Shown: positions 42,623 to 50,549 of the stretch, in pieces
Layout: every line of letters starts with the position of its first letter
Numbering within the stretch: the first letter of the stretch is position 1
Source of the DNA: Flavobacteriaceae bacterium
GTDB lineage: Bacteria; Bacteroidota; Bacteroidia; Flavobacteriales; Flavobacteriaceae
DNA: 64,000 nt
Assembly: GCA_020435965.1 (NCBI GenBank)
Contig: JAGQYS010000006.1
Span: forward strand, 12,948 to 76,947
Reading direction: 5' to 3'
Notes under the pieces: generated by a model
Told to the model about the DNA's origin: nothing
The model's database searches: none
The model's input: the letters and a program-made list of their open reading frames with translations, nothing else
Position numbers and translations under genes: made by a program

Positions 42623-43756
42623 ATGAAGTTAGACAAACAAGATGTACAAAGAGCACTTAAAACCATTTCGGCTCCTGGAGAAGGAGAAAATATGATTGAT
42701 AGTGGTGCTGTAAAAAATATTGTGGTTTTTGGCGATGAAGTCATCGTGGATATTACCATTTCAAATCCAACATTACAAGCAAAAAAGCGTACTGAGGTTG
42801 ATATCATGAAAACCATTCATGAACAAGTTTACCCAAAAGCTAAAATTGTGGTTAATGTTAAGGCAGATGCTCTAGCAAAACCAAAAAACGAAATTAAAGG
42901 AAATCCAATTCCTGGAATTCAAAACATTGTAGCTGTAGCGTCTGGGAAAGGTGGTGTTGGGAAATCTACAGTGACGGCAAATTTGGCTGTAACCTTAGCT
43001 AAAATGGGTTTTAAAGTGGGCATATTGGATGCTGATATTTATGGACCATCAATACCAATTATGTTTGATGTAGTTAACGGACGACCATTGGCAGTAAACG
43101 TTGACGGAAAATCTAAAATGAAGCCTGTTGAGAATTATGGCGTAAAAATATTATCCATTGGGTTTTTTACAAAACCAGACCAAGCAGTAGTTTGGCGTGG
43201 ACCAATGGCTTCTAAAGCATTAAACCAAATGATTTTTGATGCAGCTTGGGGAGAACTCGATTTTCTATTAATTGATTTACCTCCAGGAACAGGTGATATT
43301 CATTTAAGCATTATGCAATCACTTCCTATTACAGGCGCAGTGGTTGTAAGTACACCTCAAAATGTCGCTCTGGCTGACGCTAAAAAAGGAGTTGCCATGT
43401 TTCAGCAAGACAGTATCAATGTTCCTGTATTGGGCATTATTGAAAATATGGCTTATTTTACACCTGCAGAATTACCAGAAAACAAATATTATATCTTTGG
43501 AAAAGAAGGTGCTAAAAACCTATCGGAAGATTTAAAAGTTCCTTTCTTAGGAGAAATTCCTTTGGTGCAAAGTGTAAGGGAAGCAGGAGATATTGGCAGA
43601 CCAGCTGCATTACAAACAGCAACACCAATTCAAGAAGCTTTTGAAAATTTAACTAGAAACGTGGTTCAAGAAGTCGTAAATAGAAATGAAGATTTACCAC
43701 CAACGGAAGCCATAAAAATAACCACAATGGCTGGATGCTCAGCAGTAAACAAGTAA
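42623..43756 (+). CDS. mrp: Mrp/NBP35-family Fe-S cluster carrier ATPase
   Basis: This 377-residue protein has an N-terminal MIP18/DUF59 domain (about 1-90) and a deviant Walker A P-loop, VASGKGGVGKSTVTANLAV (near 103), followed by GILDADIYGPSIP and LIDLPPGTGD. Mrp/ApbC proteins bind and hand over [4Fe-4S] clusters. The usual central CxxC is absent: the equivalent segment reads ENMAYFTPAELPENKYYIFG. One Cys remains near the C-terminus (TTMAGCSAVN). The NifU-like scaffold gene follows after 3 bases. Confidence 0.93.
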   Translation: MKLDKQDVQRALKTISAPGEGENMIDSGAVKNIVVFGDEVIVDITISNPTLQAKKRTEVDIMKTIHEQVYPKAKIVVNVKADALAKPKNEIKGNPIPGIQNIVAVASGKGGVGKSTVTANLAVTLAKMGFKVGILDADIYGPSIPIMFDVVNGRPLAVNVDGKSKMKPVENYGVKILSIGFFTKPDQAVVWRGPMASKALNQMIFDAAWGELDFLLIDLPPGTGDIHLSIMQSLPITGAVVVSTPQNVALADAKKGVAMFQQDSINVPVLGIIENMAYFTPAELPENKYYIFGKEGAKNLSEDLKVPFLGEIPLVQSVREAGDIGRPAALQTATPIQEAFENLTRNVVQEVVNRNEDLPPTEAIKITTMAGCSAVNK

Positions 43757-43759
43757 GTT

Positions 43760-44002
43760 ATGACAACAGAAGAACTTAGGTTAAATATAGAAAAAGCGCT
43801 GGATGAAATTCGTCCGTTTTTACAAAGCGATGGAGGTGATATTTCATTACTGTCTATTGAAGATGATAAGTTTGTAAAAGTGCAACTTCAAGGTGCTTGC
43901 ACTAGTTGTAGTGTTAACCAAATGACACTTAAATCTGGCGTTGAAATGACCATTAAAAAGTATGCGCCTCAAATAGAAAGCGTTATTAATATTGAAGTCT
44001 AA
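43760..44002 (+). CDS. NifU C-terminal-domain Fe-S scaffold protein
   Basis: This 80-residue protein is a stand-alone NifU C-terminal domain (Nfu type). It opens EKALDEIRPFLQSDGGDISL and has the cluster-binding CTSC within LQGACTSCSVNQMTLKSGVE. It carries or delivers [4Fe-4S] clusters. Its position 3 bases after mrp indicates a joint Fe-S maturation role. Confidence 0.95.
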   Translation: MTTEELRLNIEKALDEIRPFLQSDGGDISLLSIEDDKFVKVQLQGACTSCSVNQMTLKSGVEMTIKKYAPQIESVINIEV

Positions 44003-44072
44003 TAATGTGACTTTTATCACATTATGAAAGTTTTTAAATTTATAATTTTACGCTTAATAAATTGAATGTTTA

Positions 44073-45131
44073 ATGATTTCTACTGATATACTTATTATTG
44101 GAGCAGGACCTACAGGACTATTTGCCGTTTTTGAAGCAGGATTACTTAAGTTAAAATGCCATTTAATAGATGCATTGCCACAACCTGGAGGGCAGTGCAC
44201 AGAAATATATCCAAAAAAACCCATCTATGATATTCCAGCATATCCTGAAATTCTTGCAGGAGATTTAACCGAAAAGTTATTAGAGCAGTGTAAACAATTT
44301 CAACCAGGATTTACACTAGGAGAACGTGCAGAAACCATAGAAAAACAAGCTGATGGAACGTTTGTGGTTACAACAAATAAAGGCACAAAACATCAAGCTC
44401 CAGTTGTAGCAATTGCTGGAGGTTTAGGAAGTTTTGAACCTCGTAAACCTTTAATCCCAAATATTACGGATTTTGAAGATAAAGGAGTTGAATACATGAT
44501 AAAAGACCCTGAAATTTATCGAAACAAACGTATCGTAATCGCTGGAGGTGGAGATTCGGCTTTAGATTGGAGCATCTTTTTAGCTGATGTTGCAAGTGAA
44601 GTAACATTAATTCATAGAAGAAACGAGTTCAGAGGTCACTTAGATTCTGTTGAAAAAGTTCAGGAATTAAAAAATATAGGAAAAATAAATCTTGTCACTC
44701 CTGCAGAAGTTATTGGAATTATAGGAAATGGTCATGTTACAGGAGTAGCTATAAAAAATGCCGAAGACGAAAAAGAATTTAATATTGAGTGTGATCATTT
44801 TATTCCTCTTTTCGGATTATCACCTAAACTTGGGCCTATTGCAAATTGGGGACTCGAGATAGAAAAAAATGCCATAAAAGTTAATAATGCGTTAGACTAC
44901 CAAACGAATATTCCAGGCGTTTTTGCTATAGGAGATGTAAACACTTATCCAGGAAAATTAAAGCTGATTTTATGTGGATTTCATGAAGCTACACTAATGT
45001 GTCAAGCAGCTTATCAAATAATAAATCCTGGCAAAAAGTATGTGTTAAAATATACAACTGTAAGTGGTGTTGATGGATTTGACGGAACAAGGAAAGAAGC
45101 ACCGAAGGCTGTAGTTAAAGCAATTGACTAG
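44073..45131 (+). CDS. Ferredoxin-NADP reductase, thioredoxin-reductase-like type
   Basis: This 352-residue flavoprotein has the FAD loop IIGAGPTGLFAVFEAGLL (about 7-24), GGQCTEIYP, the NADPH loop VIAGGGDSALDWSIFLA (near 156) and the C-terminal FAD motif GVFAIGDVNTYPGKLKLI. It lacks the redox CxxC of thioredoxin reductases, which identifies the ferredoxin/flavodoxin-NADP reductase 2 family. The ferredoxin gene overlaps its stop by one base, so the two are a redox pair. Confidence 0.92.
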   Translation: MISTDILIIGAGPTGLFAVFEAGLLKLKCHLIDALPQPGGQCTEIYPKKPIYDIPAYPEILAGDLTEKLLEQCKQFQPGFTLGERAETIEKQADGTFVVTTNKGTKHQAPVVAIAGGLGSFEPRKPLIPNITDFEDKGVEYMIKDPEIYRNKRIVIAGGGDSALDWSIFLADVASEVTLIHRRNEFRGHLDSVEKVQELKNIGKINLVTPAEVIGIIGNGHVTGVAIKNAEDEKEFNIECDHFIPLFGLSPKLGPIANWGLEIEKNAIKVNNALDYQTNIPGVFAIGDVNTYPGKLKLILCGFHEATLMCQAAYQIINPGKKYVLKYTTVSGVDGFDGTRKEAPKAVVKAID

Positions 45132-45466
45132 TGGAAAACAAAGATATAAAAATAACCATTATTGATAGAGACGGAGTGTCTCACGTTGTAGATGCACCAA
45201 CTGACATGGCAATGAATATTATGGAAGTAGTTCGTGCTTACGATCTTGCGCCAGAAGGCACTATTGGTATTTGTGGTGGTATGGCCATGTGTGCTTCTTG
45301 CCAGTGTTATGTATTGTCTGATCATGAGTTGCCCGAGATGCAAGATGATGAAGAAGCAATGTTGTCTGAAGCGTTTTATGTAAAAGAAAATTCGCGTTTA
45401 GGCTGCCAAATTCAGATTATACCTGAAATGGATGGTTTGGAGGTTGAACTGGCTCCTGAGAGTTAA
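45131..45466 (+). CDS. Adrenodoxin-type [2Fe-2S] ferredoxin
   Basis: This 111-residue protein is a plant/vertebrate-type ferredoxin. The ligands fit C-x5-C-x2-C in GICGGMAMCASCQCYV (near 44-52), plus a fourth Cys in SRLGCQI (near 94). The surrounding LPEMQDDEEAMLSEAF is acidic, as expected for partner binding. The start is GTG at 45131, coupled to the reductase stop. The pair probably feeds electrons to biosynthetic or Fe-S assembly enzymes. Confidence 0.93.
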   Translation: MENKDIKITIIDRDGVSHVVDAPTDMAMNIMEVVRAYDLAPEGTIGICGGMAMCASCQCYVLSDHELPEMQDDEEAMLSEAFYVKENSRLGCQIQIIPEMDGLEVELAPES

Positions 45467-45470
45467 TACA

Positions 45471-45492
45471 TTCCTGCGAAGGCAGGATTCTC
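45471..45492. repeat. Palindromic repeat TTCCTGC, left of the HEPN remnant
   Basis: TCCTGC-GAAG-GCAGGA is followed by TTCTC. The inverted copy at 45845-45866 matches at 20 of 22 positions. A third, shorter copy lies at 42600-42617. Confidence 0.75.
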
Positions 45493-45509
45493 AAAATAAA
45501 TATTCAATT

Positions 45510-45805
45510 TTAAGAATAATTTTTTAAATTAAATTTTATCCAATCTGCATAGTAACGTAAGAAACCTAATAATTCATTAGACTTAAACTCTGCAATCTTT
45601 CCATTATCATTATTAAAGATGAATCTGATAATCCCATTTCTTTTTTTAATTTAGAAGTAATTCGTTGATTTGGTATATGTGAAAGAAATTGCTCTTTTGG
45701 CATTATAATAATTCCAAGCAAACAGTTTAGTAACAAGGAGTAATTGTATTGTTCATTAAAATCATACTGGTGAAGAATAGAATCATATTGTGCCATTAGA
45801 CTCAT
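45510..45805 (-). pseudogene. Remnant of a pEK499_p136-type HEPN protein
   Basis: The 79-codon frame beginning QYDSILHQYDFNEQYNYSLL has the N-terminal pattern of HEPN pEK499_p136-type proteins. It changes character after LKKEMG and stops early at 45566. In another frame the same DNA continues as RFIFNNDNGKIAEF and then SNELLGFLRYYADWIKFNL to a stop at 45510-45512, a plausible C-terminus. The middle that should hold the Arg-x4-His RNase motif is missing, so I read an internal deletion plus frameshift. Inverted repeats flank it. Apart from this, 45467-45868 holds no gene. Confidence 0.65.
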
Positions 45806-45844
45806 AATTTACATTCTTTTAGTTTCCCATAAGTTTGCATTTAA

Positions 45845-45866
45845 GAGATTCTTGCCTTCGCAGGAA
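45845..45866. repeat. Palindromic repeat TTCCTGC, right of the HEPN remnant (inverted)
   Basis: GAGATTCTTGCC then TTCGCAGGAA is the inverted near-copy of 45471-45492. It ends three bases before the stop of the metallophosphoesterase gene. Confidence 0.75.
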
Positions 45867-45868
45867 TT

Positions 45869-46765
45869 CTACTCAGTCTTATAATCCATCAATCTTTGAG
45901 GGCCTTCCAAAAGCACTCTTACAATTTTAAGTGTACCATCATCAGTAGTTGCAATTTGCCATTTTATTAAAGAAATAGAGCTATTTTCAATTTCGATGCC
46001 TGTAATGCTTCGAGGATGAACACAACTACCATCATTAAAAAAAGCTATGTCTCCTGGTTCAGGAAAACGAGGTCTGTGCGTATGACCAACAATCGTAATG
46101 AGATTGTTGTTTTCGGCAATCCATTTTTTGGTTTTTCGTTCTACTTTTATAAGTTCTTTATAATTTTTTGCTGGACTTGTTGGGTCTGCAATTCCCATAA
46201 CATTTAATGGTTTCCAGAGTATTCTTACCAAAAACCTGCTCCATCTCCAAAAGATGTAATTCCACCAATCTGCTTGATGACCATGTGTTAAAAATAATTC
46301 TTGATTAGTTTCTGAGTGTTTTAAAACAATACCTTCATGATATTGAATATTGCAAAACAGCTCAACATCCTCACCAACCTTAGGATCGAAGTAGGTTGAC
46401 AAATGTTTTTCAACATAATTTGGGTTTCTATAAACCATATCGTGGTTTCCCCAAATCATATGCAAACGTTCTTGTTCATGAAACAATTTCATGAGCATAT
46501 ATACATTTTTGTGGGCTTCAAGAATTGGTTGAAAGGATATGTTTTCCCAAAGTTCATCTCCATCTCCAACTTCGCAGTATTGAAATCCTTCAGCGTAATA
46601 ATGCTTTAAGGCATGAAAGTAAATGTTTCGGTTGTTGGCAAAATCATCAGCGAAACTGTTGTCTCCACGATGGCAATCACTAAATAGGATAAACTTACTT
46701 GAGTCGTCAAAGTTGACAACCTTAGCATTTTTATAAGCTCTATCTAATCGTTTTTTGGAGGACAT
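45869..46765 (-). CDS. Calcineurin-like metallophosphoesterase
   Basis: This 298-residue enzyme has the metal-binding blocks FILFSDCHRGD (DxH near 28), GDGDELWE, MIWGNHDMVY (GNHD near 110), THGHQADW and IVGHTHRPRFPE. It belongs to the calcineurin-like phosphoesterase superfamily, LpxH-like in general layout, with about 300 residues. The substrate is unclear; UDP-diacylglucosamine hydrolysis is one possibility. It lies downstream of the acyl-CoA dehydrogenase but is separated by a terminator. Confidence 0.88.
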   Translation of the reverse strand: MSSKKRLDRAYKNAKVVNFDDSSKFILFSDCHRGDNSFADDFANNRNIYFHALKHYYAEGFQYCEVGDGDELWENISFQPILEAHKNVYMLMKLFHEQERLHMIWGNHDMVYRNPNYVEKHLSTYFDPKVGEDVELFCNIQYHEGIVLKHSETNQELFLTHGHQADWWNYIFWRWSRFLVRILWKPLNVMGIADPTSPAKNYKELIKVERKTKKWIAENNNLITIVGHTHRPRFPEPGDIAFFNDGSCVHPRSITGIEIENSSISLIKWQIATTDDGTLKIVRVLLEGPQRLMDYKTE

Positions 46766-46783
46766 GATGTAAATATCAATAAA

Positions 46784-46810
46784 AAAAGCGAGTTATAAAA
46801 CTCGCTTTTA
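46784..46810 (-). terminator. Terminator after the glutaryl-CoA-dehydrogenase-like gene
   Basis: AAAAGCGAGTT pairs with AACTCGCTTTT over ATAA. Read on the minus strand it ends in a run of seven T residues. Confidence 0.88.
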
Positions 46811-46831
46811 ATTATAAATGTTGCTTAGCCA

Positions 46832-48010
46832 CTACTTGAAAGCATTAAGCCCAGTAATATCTAATCCTGTAATCAGCAAATGAATATCATGTGTGCCTTC
46901 GTAAGTAATGACACTTTCTAAGTTCATAGAATGACGCATGATGCTGTATTCGCCAGTAATTCCCATACCTCCAAGTATTTGTCTGGCTTCACGAGCAATG
47001 TTAATTGCCATATCTACATTATTACGTTTTGCCATCGATATTTGCGCTGAGGTCGCTTTACCCTCATTACGTAACACACCTAATCTCCAAGTTAATAACT
47101 GAGCTTTGGTGATTTCGGTAATCATTTCAGCTAGCTTCTTTTGTTGCAATTGAAACTGTCCAATTGGTTTCCCAAACTGAATTCGTTCTTTACTATATCT
47201 AAGTGCAGTGTCGTAGCAATCCATGGCAGCACCAATGGCTCCCCAAGCAATGCCATAACGCGCGGAATCCAAGCAACCTAATGGAGCTCCTAATCCAGAT
47301 TTGTTAGGCAATAAGTTTTCTTTAGGCACTTTCACGTTATCAAAAATAAGCTCTCCTGTTGCTGAAGCACGAAGCGACCATTTGTTATGGGTTTCAGGGG
47401 TTGAAAACCCTTCCATACCACGTTCAACAATCAAACCGTGAATACGTCCACTTTCATCTTTTGCCCAAACAACTGCAACTTGCGCAAAAGGTGCATTTGA
47501 AATCCACATTTTGGCACCATTTAATAAGTAATGATCACCTTTGTCTTTAAAATTAGTAACCATTCCTCCAGGATTACTTCCATGGTCAGGTTCGGTAAGC
47601 CCAAAACACCCTATCCATTCGCCTGAAGCTAATTTTGGAAGGTATTTTTGGCGTTGTTCTTCGTTGCCGTATTTCCAAATAGGGTACATGACCAACGACG
47701 ATTGTACAGACGCTGTACTGCGTACACCAGAATCGCCACGTTCAATTTCTTGCATGATTAATCCGTACGAAATTTGGTCTAACCCTGCGCCTCCATATTC
47801 CATGGGAATGTAAGGGCCAAATGCACCAATGTCTGCTAATCCACTAATAATTTGATTAGGAAATTCAGCCTTTTGGGCATATTCTTCTATTATTGGAGAT
47901 ACGTCACGTTTTACCCATTCTCTGGCTGCATCACGCACTAATTTATGTTCTTCTGATAAAAGCTCGTCTAAATTGTAATAATCAGGAGCTTCAAATAAAT
48001 CTGGTTTCAT
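46832..48010 (-). CDS. Acyl-CoA dehydrogenase, glutaryl-CoA dehydrogenase-like
   Basis: This 392-residue flavoenzyme has the acyl-CoA dehydrogenase blocks CFGLTEPDHGSNPGGM, WISNAPFAQVAVVWAKDE and GGMGITGEYSIMRHSMNLE, and the catalytic Glu in SVITYEGTHDIHLLITG, typical of glutaryl-CoA dehydrogenase. That enzyme decarboxylates glutaryl-CoA to crotonyl-CoA in lysine and tryptophan breakdown. A saccharopine dehydrogenase lies elsewhere in the window, so lysine degradation is a plausible shared context. It has its own -7 element and terminator. Confidence 0.88.
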   Translation of the reverse strand: MKPDLFEAPDYYNLDELLSEEHKLVRDAAREWVKRDVSPIIEEYAQKAEFPNQIISGLADIGAFGPYIPMEYGGAGLDQISYGLIMQEIERGDSGVRSTASVQSSLVMYPIWKYGNEEQRQKYLPKLASGEWIGCFGLTEPDHGSNPGGMVTNFKDKGDHYLLNGAKMWISNAPFAQVAVVWAKDESGRIHGLIVERGMEGFSTPETHNKWSLRASATGELIFDNVKVPKENLLPNKSGLGAPLGCLDSARYGIAWGAIGAAMDCYDTALRYSKERIQFGKPIGQFQLQQKKLAEMITEITKAQLLTWRLGVLRNEGKATSAQISMAKRNNVDMAINIAREARQILGGMGITGEYSIMRHSMNLESVITYEGTHDIHLLITGLDITGLNAFK

Positions 48011-48029
48011 GTCCTTTAATTTTAAGCTC

Positions 48030-48037
48030 CAAATTTA
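48030..48037 (-). promoter_or_regulatory. -7 promoter element of the glutaryl-CoA-dehydrogenase-like gene
   Basis: On the minus strand this reads TAAATTTG, 19 bases before the ATG at 48010. Confidence 0.5.
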
Positions 48038-48077
48038 ACTAAAGCAAAACGAATCACTAAGTATTTTAAGAAGAATT

Positions 48078-49163
48078 TTAAGAGTTTAAAAACTTACTAA
48101 GTAATTGATGAAAATGATGCACACCTTGTTCTCTTGTTGGAGAAAAACGACCTGCTTTATAAAACGATGAACGTACTCCTTTTTGAACGTTTTCAACAAC
48201 GAATTCGTCTTCACGTTCAACTTTTTCAAGCGCGCTTCCAGCGCCTTTGCCTAGTTTAGAAGGATCGTAAACATAAGAGATAAAAGAGACTTTTGTGCGA
48301 TTCATGTCTAGTGGTTTTACCACATTTACTGAAAGTCCCCAAGGATAAAAATTAAACATCATATTTGGGAATACCCAATAATAGTAAGCAGCTACATTTT
48401 TACCATAATCAATGTGTCCTTCTGGTAAATCAAAAACTTCGGTAGCTTCATTTGTATATCCTATTTGAAGATTGCAATACTGGTAAACTTCGGTTTTATA
48501 ACTTCCATAATCTAAAACCGCATTTAAATCTTCATGTACAAAAGGCACGTGAAATCCTTCTAAATAGTTGTCACAATACAAAGCCCAATGAGCATGTACT
48601 AAAAAATCTTTTGAGAGCGAATGGTCTAATCTAAAATCATCCAAAAGTAAAAAACCAATACGTTCGTTCATTTTATCAATTACTTGTTGAAAATCAAAAG
48701 AAGGATTTAATCCAGCGAAAAGAAGTGGGCCAAATTTACGAAGTGGAAATTGATGTAAATTATCACATGCTCTAGGAAAATCTTCGGCTTCATTAAATTC
48801 TGGCATGTGTTCAAATTCTCCTTTAAGGTTAAAACGTCTGCCATGATACATACAGGTTAATTTTTTTGATTTTCCTGGATGTAAAGCCACAATATTTCCA
48901 CGATGCGTACAAACATTTGTCATGCAAGTTATCATGTCATCCTTGTCACGAGTTAAAAGCATTGGTTCGGTCAAAAAAGAATCTAACAATACAAATGGAT
49001 AAATTGACTGTGGAAGTCTTACCAAGTTTTCATCACCAATAAATTGCCAAGTCTTAAGAAACACATGTTCTTTTAAAGTTTCAAAAGTTTCAGCATCTTT
49101 ATAAAATTTAGCAGGAAGTGTTTCAGCTTTTTTTATATCTGGATTAATATAATATGTCTCCAT
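48078..49163 (-). CDS. Rieske non-haem iron oxygenase, alpha subunit
   Basis: This 361-residue oxygenase has an N-terminal Rieske domain with CTHRGN (CxH, near 82) and LTCMYHGRRF (CxxH, near 103), and a catalytic domain with the mononuclear iron ligands in DNYLEGFHVPFVHEDL. It resembles single-component alpha subunits acting on aromatic or quaternary-amine substrates. No reductase gene is adjacent. The start is METYYINPDIKKAETLPAK at 49163; the longer frame to 49259 runs into the divergent permease start. It diverges from the permease and amidinohydrolase genes. Confidence 0.88.
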   Translation of the reverse strand: METYYINPDIKKAETLPAKFYKDAETFETLKEHVFLKTWQFIGDENLVRLPQSIYPFVLLDSFLTEPMLLTRDKDDMITCMTNVCTHRGNIVALHPGKSKKLTCMYHGRRFNLKGEFEHMPEFNEAEDFPRACDNLHQFPLRKFGPLLFAGLNPSFDFQQVIDKMNERIGFLLLDDFRLDHSLSKDFLVHAHWALYCDNYLEGFHVPFVHEDLNAVLDYGSYKTEVYQYCNLQIGYTNEATEVFDLPEGHIDYGKNVAAYYYWVFPNMMFNFYPWGLSVNVVKPLDMNRTKVSFISYVYDPSKLGKGAGSALEKVEREDEFVVENVQKGVRSSFYKAGRFSPTREQGVHHFHQLLSKFLNS

Positions 49164-49241
49164 TTTAAATAATATAGTTGTACATTCGTAATAAGCTCCT
49201 AATTTACTGAATAAAAACGTACTTCTCTTAAATTTCATTAA

Positions 49242-50549
49242 ATGAGCTCGAAACCACAAAAAATAGGCTTGATTACGTCAACTTCGTATGTTATAGGAAG
49301 TATGATAGGTGCTGGAATTTTTCTCTTACCAGCAGTATTAGCACCTTATGGAAGTATTAGTTTTTTAGGTTGGATTTTTACTGCAGCTGGAGCTATAATT
49401 TTAGCAAAGATATTTGGTAATTTCAGTAAAATAATTGTTAATAAAAGTGGAGGCCCTTATGCGTATTCTAGAGCAGGATTTGGAGATTTTATTGGTTTTT
49501 TAGTAGCTTGGGGTTATTGGATTTCAATTTGGGTTAGCAATGCAGCTTTTGCAATTACAATAGTTGGTGCTTTGAGTTTTTTCTTTCCAACTTTAGATTC
49601 TAACCCAATGTATAGAGTACTTTTAGCTTTATCTATTATTTGGATATTTACTTGGATAAATACCAGAGGAATTAAAGAGTCTGGAAAAGTTCAAGTAGTT
49701 ACAACGGTTTTAAAATTAGTGCCAATATTCTTTGTTATTATTGCAGGATTATTTCTATTTAGTATTGAAAACTTCCCTACGTTTAATTTAACTAGTGAAA
49801 GTAATTTTGCGATATTCCCAGTGGTTGCAGCTGCAACATTATACGCTTTTTTAGGACTTGAAACAGCTTCTATACCTGCTGCTAATGTTAAAAATCCAGA
49901 AAAGACAATTCCAAAAGCTACGCTTATAGGCACAATAGTAGTTGCTTTGGTTTATATACTAAGTACATTTGTCCTTTTTGGAGTCTTGCCAATGGACGTT
50001 TTAGCTGCTTCTCCATCACCATTTGCAGACGCAGCTATATTAATTGGTGGTGATTTTGGAGGCTATTTTGTTGCAGCAGGAATTGCTATATCTGCATTAG
50101 GTTGTATGAATGGTTGGATTCAATTTTCAGGACAAGTTCCAATGGCAGCATCTCAGGATAATTTATTTCCTAAGATATTTAAACAACAAAATAAGAAGGG
50201 TTCTCCAGCAAAGGGAATAGTTATTGGGAGTTTATTAACCTCTGTAATTTTATTAATGAATTTATCTCAAGGCTTAGTAAAACAGTTTGAGTTTATAGCT
50301 AATATCGTTGTTTTTTCAAATCTTGTACCTTATTTATTTGTTGCTGCAGCGTATGTTATTATTCTTATAGAGAGAAAAATTTATATGAATAGTTTGATTA
50401 AAACAATGTCTTTAGGTATGCTAGGCATTGCTTACTCTTTATGGGCAATTTATGGTTCTGGTAGTGATACCGTTTTTTATGGATTTTTATTGTTATTATT
50501 AGGACTTCCGTTTTACGTTATGATGAAATGGAATAGAAGAAATGAATAA
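49242..50549 (+). CDS. APC-family amino acid permease
   Basis: This 435-residue transporter has about twelve hydrophobic segments and the APC signature SYVIGSMIGAGIFLLPAVLAP (about 15-35), with FLGLETASIPAANVKNPEKTIPKA near 210. It resembles arginine/agmatine or cationic amino acid permeases. The next gene, a DDAH-like amidinohydrolase, begins on the base after its stop, so both are one operon. The likely cargo is a guanidino compound such as arginine or a methylated arginine; that is inference from the neighbour. Confidence 0.9.
   Translation: MSSKPQKIGLITSTSYVIGSMIGAGIFLLPAVLAPYGSISFLGWIFTAAGAIILAKIFGNFSKIIVNKSGGPYAYSRAGFGDFIGFLVAWGYWISIWVSNAAFAITIVGALSFFFPTLDSNPMYRVLLALSIIWIFTWINTRGIKESGKVQVVTTVLKLVPIFFVIIAGLFLFSIENFPTFNLTSESNFAIFPVVAAATLYAFLGLETASIPAANVKNPEKTIPKATLIGTIVVALVYILSTFVLFGVLPMDVLAASPSPFADAAILIGGDFGGYFVAAGIAISALGCMNGWIQFSGQVPMAASQDNLFPKIFKQQNKKGSPAKGIVIGSLLTSVILLMNLSQGLVKQFEFIANIVVFSNLVPYLFVAAAYVIILIERKIYMNSLIKTMSLGMLGIAYSLWAIYGSGSDTVFYGFLLLLLGLPFYVMMKWNRRNE

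Noticed and set aside
49164-49259. N-terminal extension of the Rieske oxygenase
   Set aside because: It overlaps the divergent permease start, and the family-like N-terminus begins at METYYINPD.
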